The translations under genes and the position numbers were made by a program. From the NCBI GenBank assembly GCA_002154345.1, contig MUNB01000037.1:1-55134 (forward strand): DNA of 55,134 nt, written 5' to 3'. The stretch comes from Streptomyces griseus (GTDB lineage: Bacteria; Actinomycetota; Actinomycetes; Streptomycetales; Streptomycetaceae). Shown in pieces: positions 46,652 through 54,939 of the stretch. The notes under the pieces are model-generated. The model was not told the DNA's origin, did no database searches, and saw nothing but the letters and a program-made list of their open reading frames with translations. Positions within the stretch are counted from its first letter, which is position 1, and every line of letters starts with the position of its first letter.

Positions 46652-47067
46652 CAATGGGGCGGTCCTTTTCTTGGGTGTGCTTGACCATGGCAAGCGCAAC
46701 TGGGCTCAGGTGGCCTGAGTGGGAAGGCGGGCGAGGTGTGAGCATGGTGCGGCTGCGTCAATTGACGATTTCAGCCGGTGCTTGTGGCGTAAATGCCTGT
46801 ACCTGAAATGAAATGCCCCCCGGTGCGGTGGTTCTCGCTCATCGACGTGCGGTGCGGTCGCCACTTGTCGCTTGTCCTGCGCGACTTGTTGGCCGATGGA
46901 AACTGTGGGGGGAGGCGGTGAACGTAACATGAAGGCGCAGCCAGTGGGGAGAATTATTGCCCTCACGTTGAGGCGATCTGTATATGCATGAAGTGGGCCA
47001 CTGCGCCGAAAATGACGCAAATAGTGATCTGGCCGACTTTCGCCCGGGCTCGCGCTACGGTGCGGAG
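46652..47067. promoter_or_regulatory. Intergenic region (nuclease / lipoprotein)
   Basis: 416 bases without a gene. It contains the palindrome CTCAGG-TGG-CCTGAG (46705-46719), upstream of the nuclease gene, and a TTGACG (46762-46767) with AT-rich sequence after it on the plus strand. TACGGT ends six bases before the lipoprotein ATG. Nothing else could be assigned. Confidence 0.45.
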
Positions 47068-47481
47068 ATGACGAAGTGTGCGGTCGCGTATCTGCTCATT
47101 GCTTCAGTCGTAGTCGTTGCCGTCGCTGGTTGCGGCAGCAACGTGCAAGTCGAGGGTTCTTCGCCGGACCCGTTCACCAGCGTGGTGCCCGCCCCGACTG
47201 GAGATGGAGGTCAGCAGTCCGACTTTTCCGTGAGGGTCGATCCGGCGGTGGGCGATGCTGCAAAGGGGCAGCCCTGCACGGCAGGGGAGGGCGCGCTGGG
47301 GGTTGACGAGCAGCGTGAGCAGTACGCCTGCAGCAAAGGGCGATGGGTGCATATCATTTGGGAACCGCCGAAAGTGGGCGAAACGTGTCCTGGTGATGAA
47401 ATTCGCTACTTTTATCAGAACAGTAAGGCGACCCATGAGTGCATGGACGGTCGGTGGCAGCTCGCAACGAACAAGGGCTGA
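47068..47481 (+). CDS. Small secreted lipoprotein with duplicated Cys module
   Basis: 137 residues. Signal MTKCAVAYLLIASVVVVAVA ends in lipobox VAGC. After a disordered Gly/Asp stretch are two similar Cys pairs: GQPCTAGEGALGVDEQREQYACSKGRWV and GETCPGDEIRYFYQNSKATHECMDGRWQ. Each module is G-x-x-C ... Y/H-x-C-x-x-GRW. TACGGT ends six bases before the ATG (leaderless geometry). Same lower-GC island as the nuclease, opposite direction. Function unknown. Confidence 0.75.
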   Translation: MTKCAVAYLLIASVVVVAVAGCGSNVQVEGSSPDPFTSVVPAPTGDGGQQSDFSVRVDPAVGDAAKGQPCTAGEGALGVDEQREQYACSKGRWVHIIWEPPKVGETCPGDEIRYFYQNSKATHECMDGRWQLATNKG

Positions 47482-47573
47482 CACTGAGTTGGACCGACCC
47501 TGACGGGCCTCGTCGCATCGCCGACCCGTCGGAGCCGTCCGACGATTCGGGCCGGTGACTAGCATCCCGTGTC

Positions 47574-48374
47574 ATGGCGATGTTCGTGCACCTGACCTCG
47601 GCGGCGAACGCGCCGCGCATCCGGCGGTCCGGGATCCGGGCGGCCGGCCCTGGGCAGGGCGGCGGGCGCGGGGTCTACTGCTTTCCGGTGCTGCCCTCGT
47701 ACACCCTCACCCACCAATGGCTGCGCGAACTCGCCCGGTTCGGCAGCCGGGGCGGGCTCGTGGCCGTCCATGTGCGACTCGACGACGCCGAGGACGTGCT
47801 GGTCGGGCGCTACACCGACCGGGCGCGCGACGCCCGGGTCGCCGTTTCCGCAGCAGAGTCAGTACGGCGGATCGCGGCGCTGGAGGACCCGCGCGGATGG
47901 GAGGTGTTCGTCCCCCGGGCGATCCGTCCGCGCGAAGTGCACCGGATCCGCACCGCACCGCAGGTCGCGGGCTGGCGGTACCTGCCGGACGCCCATGGTG
48001 TGCGCCCCTGCACCTGTTTCGGGTGCCGCGTGCGCGGCGGGTACGGGGCGCGGCGCCTGCGCGAGCGGCTGCCGCATCCGCTGGACGGCCCGCCGCCACC
48101 CGTCAAGGTGCTGCTCGCCCGCGTCGAGGCCGGTGCCTCCGGGGACCCGGCAGCGCTGCGGGAGGCCCTGCACTGGTTCGGCATGCGCCGGCGCGGCCCG
48201 GTCGACCGCTTGAGAGGCCTCGCCGCCCACCCCGACCCCGGGGTGCGGGAGGAGTTGGTGTGGGCGGTCGCCCGTTGGACCACTCCCGGAGTCGCCGAGC
48301 TGCTGGACGGCCTGGCCGACGACCCGCACCCGGATGTCCGGGAGGCGGTGGAAGCGGTCCGCGATCCGGGATGA
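47574..48374 (+). CDS. ART-like fold protein with C-terminal HEAT repeats
   Basis: 266 residues. The N-terminus FVHLTSAANAPRIRRSGIRA resembles the first strand and helix of ADP-ribosyltransferase-fold proteins, followed by GRGVYCFPVLPSYTLTHQWL and GWEVFVPRAI. A candidate H-Y-E triad is His6, Tyr35, Glu110; this is inference. A Cys-rich PCTCFGCRVRGGYGARRLRERL (Cys146, 148, 151) follows. Residues about 175-262 form HEAT-like repeats (DPGVREELVWAVARW, DPHPDVREAVEAV). TAGCAT ends eight bases before the ATG. Such proteins are often annotated only as HEAT-repeat proteins. Confidence 0.65.
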   Translation: MAMFVHLTSAANAPRIRRSGIRAAGPGQGGGRGVYCFPVLPSYTLTHQWLRELARFGSRGGLVAVHVRLDDAEDVLVGRYTDRARDARVAVSAAESVRRIAALEDPRGWEVFVPRAIRPREVHRIRTAPQVAGWRYLPDAHGVRPCTCFGCRVRGGYGARRLRERLPHPLDGPPPPVKVLLARVEAGASGDPAALREALHWFGMRRRGPVDRLRGLAAHPDPGVREELVWAVARWTTPGVAELLDGLADDPHPDVREAVEAVRDPG

Positions 48375-48453
48375 CCGAGGGCACGTGTCTCCGCGGGTGT
48401 ACCGACGGCCCCCACGGCCCCGGGGGCCACGGGGAGTGGGGGAGACTCCCGCC

Positions 48454-48942
48454 ATGGGATCGTGGGGAACTCTGGGGCCGGCACTTCTGTCTCTCGCGGG
48501 AGTCGCACTCGGCGCGGGTGGGTCGCTGTTCGGGCAGTACCTCCTGTCGCGGGTGAGCGCCCGACAGCTCAAGGTGCAGGAGTCGGCCGCGCATCGTGCC
48601 GAACTCAAGGACGCGGTACTGAAGTTCCTCGGTGTCGCCGCGCAGGTGGAGAAGACGGCCCTGCCGCGCACGGAGGAAGGCGGCAGGCCGGTCGGTGATG
48701 AGCTGGGGCCGCTCGTCGACGAACTCTGGCTCGCACAGGCGGAGATCGATCTGGCCGCCAGGAGCGAAGGGTTGCGGGGCGCCACCTATCGCTATGCGTT
48801 CCGTCTTGCCGAGGCGGCCCGGGGCGAGGTGAGCGACGCTTCCGCGCTGCGTGAGCCGCAGAAGGAGTTCATGGACGCCGCGTACGACGACATGTGGCCC
48901 GGCCGGCGAAGGGCAGGGGCCACGGTGGGCAGGCGGTCGTGA
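48454..48942 (+). CDS. Membrane-anchored protein of unknown function
   Basis: 162 residues. One N-terminal membrane helix (LGPALLSLAGVALGAGGSLFGQYLL) precedes a soluble helical body with VQESAAHRAELKDAVLKFLGVAAQVEK and LAQAEIDLAARSEGL. GGGGGAGACTCCCGCC precedes the ATG at 48454. Phage or membrane-bound regulator roles cannot be told apart. Same direction as the HEAT protein. Confidence 0.7.
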   Translation: MGSWGTLGPALLSLAGVALGAGGSLFGQYLLSRVSARQLKVQESAAHRAELKDAVLKFLGVAAQVEKTALPRTEEGGRPVGDELGPLVDELWLAQAEIDLAARSEGLRGATYRYAFRLAEAARGEVSDASALREPQKEFMDAAYDDMWPGRRRAGATVGRRS

Positions 48943-49009
48943 CGAGTCGGGCGACGCGCCGGTGAGGGGTCGGGCGACGCGTGATGAGGAGCCGGGATCG
49001 CCTCGCTGC

Positions 49010-49324
49010 TCAGCCGCCGTTCCCCACCGTGTACGCGTAACCGATGTACTGCAGACGCGCCACGCCCGCGACGAGGAAGGCAAGCGGGGGCACCAGCCAC
49101 CAACGGCTGAGAGGGCGACGCGACACGGGGGACGCCGTGAGCAGTGCTGTGAGCACCCCCGACACGATCAGCAGCCAGGATGCCAACTCGATGCCCGTCA
49201 GGGTGTGTTCGTCCCAGACTCCCTGCGGCTGAATCATGAGAGCGCCGTACGCGATGTAGGCGTTGAGCAGGTTGGCGAGGGTGAGGACCAGGCCCCAGGG
49301 TGCTCGGAGCAGACCGGTCGTCAT
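49010..49324 (-). CDS. Small integral membrane protein
   Basis: 104 residues with three likely membrane helices: GLVLTLANLLNAYIAYGALMI, GIELASWLLIVSGVLTALLTA and WWLVPPLAFLVAGVARLQYIGYAY. It has no recognised family. It is divergent from the kinase gene across about 147 bases. Confidence 0.7.
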   Translation of the reverse strand: MTTGLLRAPWGLVLTLANLLNAYIAYGALMIQPQGVWDEHTLTGIELASWLLIVSGVLTALLTASPVSRRPLSRWWLVPPLAFLVAGVARLQYIGYAYTVGNGG

Positions 49325-49471
49325 GTCAGGGCGCTCCTCGCGTCGTTCAGGTTCTCTGTCGAAGCCGCGGCCGTGGACCCGGGCGGCGTCATCCTGCCAG
49401 GAAGGGTTCGGTGCGGTGCAGCTCCACCGGACTTGGCCGGGCCCGCCGCCGTACCCGGCAGGATGGGGCTC

Positions 49472-50164
49472 ATGCCGAACAACTCACCGGACCGCGCAGA
49501 CGGCGGCCTCCGCCCCGATGGCCATGCGTCCACGATCCGGATTCCGGCCGGACTCGTCGTCCTCGTCGGCCCGCCCGCCTCCGGCAAGACGAGTTTCGTC
49601 CGGGCGCTGGTCGAGCGGGGGCAGATCGAGGCGGAGGCCGTGGTGTCCAGCGACGAGATCCGTGCGGAGCTGTTCGGCGCTGCGGGAGGCCCGGAACCGG
49701 CGGACTCCGACGCGGCGGATGCGGCGGACTCCGACGCGGCGGATGCGACGGATTCCGACGCGGCGGATGCGCGGATCTTCGAGGAGCGTGACCGCCGGAT
49801 CGTCGCCCGGCTCGCCGCCGGGCGCACCGTGATCGCCGAGTCGACGAACGTCACGCCTCAGGCGCGCGCACGACTCGTCGCCCTCGCCCGGCGCTTCGAC
49901 GCCCCGGTGACCGCCCTGCGATTCGCTCCGGACGTCGCCGACCTCCTCCAGCAGTACGCCGAGCGGGGCCGCACGGACCTCACCACGGCGGACGTCCGCG
50001 CCTACGCGGTCGTGATGAGCCGTGACGCCGGTGCCGACCGGCTCCGGTCCGAGGGGGCGGCCGCCGTCCACGATGTGCCCGGACGCCGCCGGTCGGTCGC
50101 GCCCGCCGAAGCCGCCGCACGCTTCGCCTTCGGCCAGGTTCTGTCCGGCTACCACGCGACCTGA
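49472..50164 (+). CDS. P-loop kinase-like ATPase with acidic repeat
   Basis: 230 residues. The Walker A is GPPASGKT (33-40), followed by VVSSDEIRAELFG and VIAESTNVTPQARARLVALARRF, the pattern of the PNKP-like/zeta-toxin-like small kinases (lid Arg in RGRTDLTTADV). Substrate could be a nucleic acid end or a small molecule. Residues 77-100 are an acidic repeat (DSDAADAA-like, three 24-base units). Start 49472 is chosen; ATG 49463 is also possible. CAGGAT ends seven bases before it. The last 16 bases overlap the convergent gene. Confidence 0.75.
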   Translation: MPNNSPDRADGGLRPDGHASTIRIPAGLVVLVGPPASGKTSFVRALVERGQIEAEAVVSSDEIRAELFGAAGGPEPADSDAADAADSDAADATDSDAADARIFEERDRRIVARLAAGRTVIAESTNVTPQARARLVALARRFDAPVTALRFAPDVADLLQQYAERGRTDLTTADVRAYAVVMSRDAGADRLRSEGAAAVHDVPGRRRSVAPAEAAARFAFGQVLSGYHAT

Positions 50165-50553
50165 TGGAACTCCATCGTGCCGAAGGTCGTGACGTCCATG
50201 ACGTAGCTCCACAGCGCGTACCGTCGCTGACCGGCGTCCCGATAGGTCTTGCCGAAGCCGTTGTCGAGAATCTCGTTCCAGCCCTCGCCCTGTCCGTAGT
50301 GCGCGAACAGCCGGTCGTTGCGCCGCGCCGCGTCCTCTCCGGACTCCGCCGGGGTCTGGTAGATCACCTCGTGCAGCCGGCCGTGCCAGAGGGTGAGAAG
50401 CAGCCGGCCGCCGTCGATCACGTAGGCGTCCACGACCGCGCCGGGAGCGTGTTCGTGAGGGCCTGACGACGTGAGTTCGCCGGGGACCCGTATCTCGTCG
50501 GCGGAGCACAGCAACTCCAGCAACGGCAGGGAATCGGTGGGGTGGTGGTCCAT
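50149..50553 (-). CDS. Conserved hypothetical protein
   Basis: 134 residues. VVDAYVIDGGRLLLTLWHGRLHEVIYQTP and WNEILDNGFGKTYRDAGQRRYALWSYVMDVTTFGTMEFH look like a compact alpha/beta protein. No family recognised. ATG 50553 follows GGGGTGGTGGT-rich sequence; the frame is open to 50628. It overlaps the convergent kinase gene by 16 bases. Confidence 0.7.
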   Translation of the reverse strand: MDHHPTDSLPLLELLCSADEIRVPGELTSSGPHEHAPGAVVDAYVIDGGRLLLTLWHGRLHEVIYQTPAESGEDAARRNDRLFAHYGQGEGWNEILDNGFGKTYRDAGQRRYALWSYVMDVTTFGTMEFHQVAW

Positions 50554-50624
50554 GAGGGGCCACCCTAGGCCGTATCCGTACCCGGTGGGCCGACTCCCGC
50601 CGGCCCGCCGGGTACGGACGGGTG

Positions 50625-51392
50625 TCACTTCACCACGACGTTGTCACCGGACGACTTCGACGGGCCGGTGGTGGTGTTGCCGCCGTACGACCAGCGCCAG
50701 GTGCCCGTCTTCGTGGCCTTCACGGTCGTCTTGAGGTTGCCCGAGCCGTTCGCGTACACCTTCTTCACCGTGGTGTACGAGGAGGAGCCGGAAGGCTTGA
50801 ACTGCAGGCTGACGTGGCGGCCCCCGTAGGCGGCGTACTTCCTGGTCTCCCAGTTGGCCCGGGTGACCTTTCCGGTCACGGTGATGGTCTTGCCCTTGGC
50901 CACCGGTTCGGGCGCGGCGTTGACGGTCAGGCGGGAGTTGCGCTTGACGTACACCGCCATGCCCTTGTCGTCGGTGTCACCGCTGCCGTCCTTGAAGCGC
51001 ACCTGGGCCCCGACCCGCCATGCCCCGGCCTCGCTGTTGCGCATGTCCCACACGCTCGGGTCGAAGTACATCCGCTCGTTGATGTCGCAGATGCCCGGGC
51101 CCTTGGTGGGGCAGTCGTTCGTCTCGATCGAGTGCCACAACTGCTCCTCCCCTTTGTTGCGGTGGAGGAACAACAGCCCCGGCGACTTCCACTGCTTCGT
51201 GGTCGTCATCCGGAAGGACGCGGGCACCGCGACCTCCTTCGTCGTCCCGATCACGATCGGCTTGCCGCCGTTCACCTGGATACGGCTGAACGAGGCCCCG
51301 CCCTCGGCCGCCCCGGCCGGCACCGCGGCCACGGCCGTGAACACCGCCGCCGCACCGCCGGCCACGACGGCTCTCCAGACCCGCTTCCCCAC
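50625..51392 (-). CDS. Secreted protein with Ig-like C-terminal domain
   Basis: 255 residues, GTG start. Signal peptide VWRAVVAGGAAAVFTAVAAV ends near GAAEGG. The C-terminal half, SRLTVNAAPEPVAKGKTITVTGKVTRANW to the end, has the Ig-like sandwich found in many Streptomyces secreted proteins (VSLQFKPSGSSSYTTVKKVYANGSGNLKTTVKATKTGTWRW). The N-terminal half has one Cys pair (NDCPTKGPGICD). No catalytic motif is visible. Likely extracellular or wall-associated. Confidence 0.8.
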   Translation of the reverse strand: MGKRVWRAVVAGGAAAVFTAVAAVPAGAAEGGASFSRIQVNGGKPIVIGTTKEVAVPASFRMTTTKQWKSPGLLFLHRNKGEEQLWHSIETNDCPTKGPGICDINERMYFDPSVWDMRNSEAGAWRVGAQVRFKDGSGDTDDKGMAVYVKRNSRLTVNAAPEPVAKGKTITVTGKVTRANWETRKYAAYGGRHVSLQFKPSGSSSYTTVKKVYANGSGNLKTTVKATKTGTWRWSYGGNTTTGPSKSSGDNVVVK

Positions 51393-51560
51393 CTGATCCC
51401 CGATCTCCGTACGGAAAGGCGCCGGAGGCCGAACCCTCCGGACGCTTTACAGACAGCCGGTGTCCACGCGGGGTTGTACAGCCGCGCATCACGATGGGGC
51501 ATCGGCGGTGGTGGTGTCGTGTCAGCGGTCGTGGTCAGCGGTCGCGGCGAGCGGTCGTGG

Positions 51561-52082
51561 TCAGTGCCGACGGCCTTCGGGGAAGCGGAACTCCAGGAGC
51601 GGTTCCCCGGTTTCGCTCGGCACCTGCCGGAACCCCGCCTTCTCCCAGGCGCGTACGGCCCGTACGTTCTCGCGTACGGGATCGACCGTCACGCGCCGCC
51701 AGCCGAGCTCCCCACCCACGTGCGCCAGCAGCGCCCGCGTGGCGTCCGGGCCCAACCCCCGTCCCTGTGAGGCTGGTTGAAGCACCAGGTCGATGCCGCC
51801 TTCGGTGCCGCTCTCGGTGCCGTCCGCGTGCCAGAACTGGGCGTAGCCCACCGGCACGTCCTCGGCCAGCACGAGATAGGACTGCACGCGGGGCCGACGC
51901 CGGCCGACGTACTTCTCGGCCACCTCGTCACGCGACAGCGGTACGCCGCCCCAGTACGTGACGAAGTCCGGCGAGGCGAACCACCCGGCCAGCAGGTCGA
52001 GATCGTCCTCCGTGGTCGGGACGAGGCGGGTCAGTACTCCGTCGAGCGTGGTCGTCGTGGTTGCCGTGGGTTCTTCGGGCAT
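51561..52082 (-). CDS. GNAT acetyltransferase, AAC(6')-like
   Basis: 173 residues. WFASPDFVTYWGGVPLSRDEVAEKYVGRRRP, DVPVGYAQFWHADG, GIDLVLQPASQGRGLGPDATRALLAHV and GWRRVTVDPVRENVRAVRAWEKAGFRQV match aminoglycoside 6'-N-acetyltransferase-like GNATs. GGAGACAGGCAC precedes the ATG. It lies 15 bases after the oxidoreductase gene, same strand, so the two are co-transcribed. Resistance is plausible but not shown by sequence. Confidence 0.8.
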   Translation of the reverse strand: MPEEPTATTTTTLDGVLTRLVPTTEDDLDLLAGWFASPDFVTYWGGVPLSRDEVAEKYVGRRRPRVQSYLVLAEDVPVGYAQFWHADGTESGTEGGIDLVLQPASQGRGLGPDATRALLAHVGGELGWRRVTVDPVRENVRAVRAWEKAGFRQVPSETGEPLLEFRFPEGRRH

Positions 52083-52097
52083 GTGCCTGTCTCCGTG

Positions 52098-52991
52098 TCA
52101 GACGACCATGACGCGGCGGCCCCGGGCGTGGCCCGCCCGGCTGTCGGCGTGCGCGGCCGCCGCGTCGCCGAGCGCGTAGGACTTCTCGACCGGGATGTGC
52201 AGCCTGCCGTGCGAGATCAGCGTGGCGGCCTCGGCCAGGGCGTCCGGCACGCTGCCCGCGACGCCGGAGAACCGGACGCCGAACCGCGGCGCTTCCAGGT
52301 CGGCGATGGAGACGACCTTCGCCGGATCACCGGTCAGCTCCACCAGTTCGGGGATCACGCCCGAGCCCGCCAGGTCGAGGGCCGCGCCGACCGGGCCGAG
52401 CCGCCGCACCCGCTCGACCCAGCCTTCGCCGTACGTCGTGGCGAGCGCGCCCAGGCCGCGCAGGTAGTCCTGATTGGCGGCCCCCGCCGTGCCGATCACC
52501 GGGATGCCCCGGTCGCGGGCGATCTGCAGCACCGCCGAACCGACTCCACCGGAGGCGCCGCTGACCAGCAACGTCTCTCCGGGGCGGGCGCCGACCTCGC
52601 GGAGGACGCGCAGTGCGGTCTCCACCACGGACGGGTAGCCGGCCGCCTCCTCGAACGTCAGGCCCTCGGGCATCCGGGCCCAGGCCGACAGCACGGCGAA
52701 CTCGGCGTAGGTGTCGGCCCCTTCGCCGAAGACGTGGTCGCCGATCTCCACCCCCTCGACGCCCTCGCCGACCTCGTCCACCACCCCGGCGGCATCGATC
52801 CCCACCCCTGACGGCAGCGAGATCGGGTGCGCGCCCAGGACCTGCCCCTCGCGCAGCCGCCAGTCGACGGGGTTCACCCCGGCCGCGCGCACGGAGACAC
52901 GTATCCGGCCGGGGCCCGCGTGGGGCTCCTCGGCATCGACGAGGCGGAGGACGTCGGGGCCGCCGAACGCGGCGAAGGTCACTTTCTTCAT
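52098..52991 (-). CDS. Zinc-free NADP-dependent quinone oxidoreductase-like MDR protein
   Basis: 297 residues. MDR family: MKKVTFAAFGGPDVLRLVDAEEP, RAAGVNPVDWRLREG, SGVGIDAAGVVDEVGEGVEG, LLVSGASGGVGSAVLQIARDRG (NADP-binding Rossmann). Zinc ligands are absent. ATG 52991 is preferred, the frame is open to 53045. It is divergent from the tetR gene and probably its target. Confidence 0.9.
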   Translation of the reverse strand: MKKVTFAAFGGPDVLRLVDAEEPHAGPGRIRVSVRAAGVNPVDWRLREGQVLGAHPISLPSGVGIDAAGVVDEVGEGVEGVEIGDHVFGEGADTYAEFAVLSAWARMPEGLTFEEAAGYPSVVETALRVLREVGARPGETLLVSGASGGVGSAVLQIARDRGIPVIGTAGAANQDYLRGLGALATTYGEGWVERVRRLGPVGAALDLAGSGVIPELVELTGDPAKVVSIADLEAPRFGVRFSGVAGSVPDALAEAATLISHGRLHIPVEKSYALGDAAAAHADSRAGHARGRRVMVV

Positions 52992-53007
52992 GCGGCCGAC
53001 CGTAACA

Positions 53008-53018
53008 CTAACGGTTAG
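53008..53018. promoter_or_regulatory. TetR operator candidate
   Basis: CTAAC-G-GTTAG, a perfect 5-1-5 palindrome midway between the divergent oxidoreductase and tetR genes. AT content is high for this genome. Confidence 0.6.
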
Positions 53019-53061
53019 CTTTTTGGATCGGTTACGTATCCGCATTTGGTAGCGTCACGTC

Positions 53062-53655
53062 ATGACCGAGCAGACCGGCCGCCGTGAACGCAAGAAGGCC
53101 GCGACCCGTCAGAAGATCGCCGACACCGCTCTGCGCCTCTTCCTGGAACGCGGTTACGAGGCCGTGGGCATCCGTGACGTGGCCGCCGAGGCCGACGTGG
53201 CGGTCACCACGCTCTTCTCCCACTTCGCCTCGAAGGAGGCGCTCGTCTTCGAGCAGGACCCGGGCTTCGAGCAGGGCCTCCTGCGCGCGGTGGCCGACCG
53301 CGCTCCGGACGAGCCGCTGATCCCCGCGCTCCGTCGCGAGGTCCACGCCCTGGTGCGCCACTGCACGGCGCCCGAGGCCGCGCCGGTCTGGAACATGATC
53401 GAGTCGTCCCCGGCACTGCGGGAGTACGAGGAGTCGATGCGGCTGCGGCACGCGGAGTCGCTGGGCGCGGCCCTCGCCGCCGACCTCGGCGTACCGGAGA
53501 CGTCGATCGCCTGCCGGACCATCGCCCGCTTCGTGATCGACGCGTACGCGCTGGCCCGCGAGGCGGCCGATCCGGAGGCGGCGGTGGACGAGGTCTTCCG
53601 GATGATCGAGGCGGCCTGGGGGGTGGCCCGCCTCGACCGGTCCATCACCGCGTGA
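53062..53655 (+). CDS. TetR family transcriptional regulator
   Basis: 197 residues. Helix-turn-helix ATRQKIADTALRLFLERGYEAVGIRDVAAEADVAVTTLFSHFASKEALV is a textbook TetR N-terminus. The ligand domain carries WNMIESSPALREYEESM and RTIARFVIDAYALAREA. TAGCGT ends six bases before the ATG, suggesting a leaderless mRNA. It likely represses the divergent oxidoreductase-GNAT operon. Confidence 0.92.
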   Translation: MTEQTGRRERKKAATRQKIADTALRLFLERGYEAVGIRDVAAEADVAVTTLFSHFASKEALVFEQDPGFEQGLLRAVADRAPDEPLIPALRREVHALVRHCTAPEAAPVWNMIESSPALREYEESMRLRHAESLGAALAADLGVPETSIACRTIARFVIDAYALAREAADPEAAVDEVFRMIEAAWGVARLDRSITA

Positions 53656-53717
53656 CCAACTGCTCCAACGGCAACGTCATCGACCACTCCGGCGCCGAGG
53701 CGCTGCCCGGCCACTGA
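53652..53717 (+). CDS. Possible 21-residue ORF after tetR
   Basis: GTG at 53652 shares bases with the tetR stop (GTGA) and encodes MTNCSNGNVIDHSGAEALPGH. It could be a small coupled protein or the tail of a lost gene; NCSNGNVIDHSG looks like the end of an extracellular protein. Support is only the overlap geometry. Confidence 0.3.
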   Translation: MTNCSNGNVIDHSGAEALPGH

Positions 53718-53745
53718 ACCGGGGGCCCGGGACACCCCGTGAGAA

Positions 53746-53778
53746 CAGGGCCCGGGCGACGGACGCCCGGGGCCCCTG
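53746..53778 (+). terminator. Hairpin after tetR
   Basis: CCCGGGCG, five bases, CGCCCGGG is a perfect 8-bp core (53751-53771). A flanking CAGGG/CCCCTG adds imperfect pairing. Confidence 0.65.
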
Positions 53779-53902
53779 CGGCGGCCATTCTCAGCGTGTG
53801 CACAGGCGGCTCCGAGGCCCGTCATGGGTCCGGCCGCGATGGTGGGCAGCGGGGCCGACGTACCCCGTTGTCCCGGCACCGCTGACGGAAGGCGCACACG
53901 CG

Positions 53903-54922
53903 ATGAGGAAGCCGAAACCCGGCATGACGCCCGAAGGCCCCGCCTACGAAGGGCGTCTGCTGCCACATCCGGAGGAAGAGGTCGTCGATCAGGGGCTGGG
54001 GTTCGACCTCGGCACCCTGCACTCGCGCAGAAGGATCCTGGGCTTCCTCGGCGGGGTCGGCGGAATGGCCGCTCTGGCGGCGTGCGGCTCGGGCTCCACG
54101 TCCGCGAACGGCGCCACCGCCTCGGCCTCCTCCTCCGCCTCGGCGGCCTCCTCGCTGACCGAGATCCCCGACGAGACGAACGGCCCGTACCCCGCGGACG
54201 GCACGAACGGGGTCAACGTCCTGGACAAGGACGGCATCGTCCGCCAGGACATCCGGTCGAGCTTCGGAGACTCCAGCGCGACGGCCGAGGGAATCCCCTT
54301 CACCTTCGAACTCACCGTGCTGGACATCGTCGAAGGCGGCGAGCCGATGGCCGGCGCGGCCGTCTACGCCTGGCAGTGCGACCGGGACGGCGCGTACTCG
54401 CTGTACTCCGAAGGGGTCGAGAACGAGAACTACCTCCGCGGCGTACAGGTGGCGGACGACCGGGGCCGGGTGAAGTTCGTCAGCGTCTTCCCCGCCTGCT
54501 ACCCGGGGCGCTGGCCGCATGTGCACTTCGAGGTCTACCCCGACCTCGACTCCGTCACCGACTACGACAAGCGCCTGTCGACCTCACAGCTGGCGCTCCC
54601 CAAGAAGGTCTGCGACAGCGTCTTCGCCACGGCCGGTTACGAGTCCTCCGTCGAGAACCTCGCCCAGCTCACCCTCAAGACCGACAACGTCTTCGGGGAC
54701 GACGGCGGTGTCCACCAGCTCGCCGCCACCACCGGGTCCCCGGAAGCCGGCTACACCGCGACCCTGACCGTGCCCATCGACACCAGCACCGAACCCACCG
54801 GAGGCAACGCCCCGGGCGGAGGATCGGGCGGAGGGCCGGAAGGCGGCAGCGGCGGGGCCCCGGGTGGAGGCGGGCAGCCGCCCAGCGGAGCCCCGACGGG
54901 CGCACCGCCGTCAGCGGGATGA
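53903..54922 (+). CDS. Tat-exported intradiol dioxygenase-like lipoprotein
   Basis: 339 residues. A twin-arginine signal, SRRRILGFLGGVGGMAALAAC, ends in a lipobox (LAAC), after a 40-residue cytoplasmic head. The dioxygenase fold follows: ELTVLDIVEGGEPMAGAAVYAWQCDRDGAYSLYS, then NYLRGVQVADDRGRVKFVSVFPACYPGRWPHVHFEVY, where Tyr, Tyr, His, His would bind iron. The C-terminus is a Gly/Pro-rich tail with no fold. GGAAGG precedes the ATG. Family members are often called protocatechuate-dioxygenase-like without known substrate. Confidence 0.82.
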   Translation: MRKPKPGMTPEGPAYEGRLLPHPEEEVVDQGLGFDLGTLHSRRRILGFLGGVGGMAALAACGSGSTSANGATASASSSASAASSLTEIPDETNGPYPADGTNGVNVLDKDGIVRQDIRSSFGDSSATAEGIPFTFELTVLDIVEGGEPMAGAAVYAWQCDRDGAYSLYSEGVENENYLRGVQVADDRGRVKFVSVFPACYPGRWPHVHFEVYPDLDSVTDYDKRLSTSQLALPKKVCDSVFATAGYESSVENLAQLTLKTDNVFGDDGGVHQLAATTGSPEAGYTATLTVPIDTSTEPTGGNAPGGGSGGGPEGGSGGAPGGGGQPPSGAPTGAPPSAG

Positions 54923-54939
54923 CCCCGAACCCGCGCGGT

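Noticed and set aside
46706..47020. A 104-codon minus-strand frame in the nuclease upstream region
   Set aside because: No ribosome binding site, no recognisable sequence; the region contains a palindrome better explained as control DNA.
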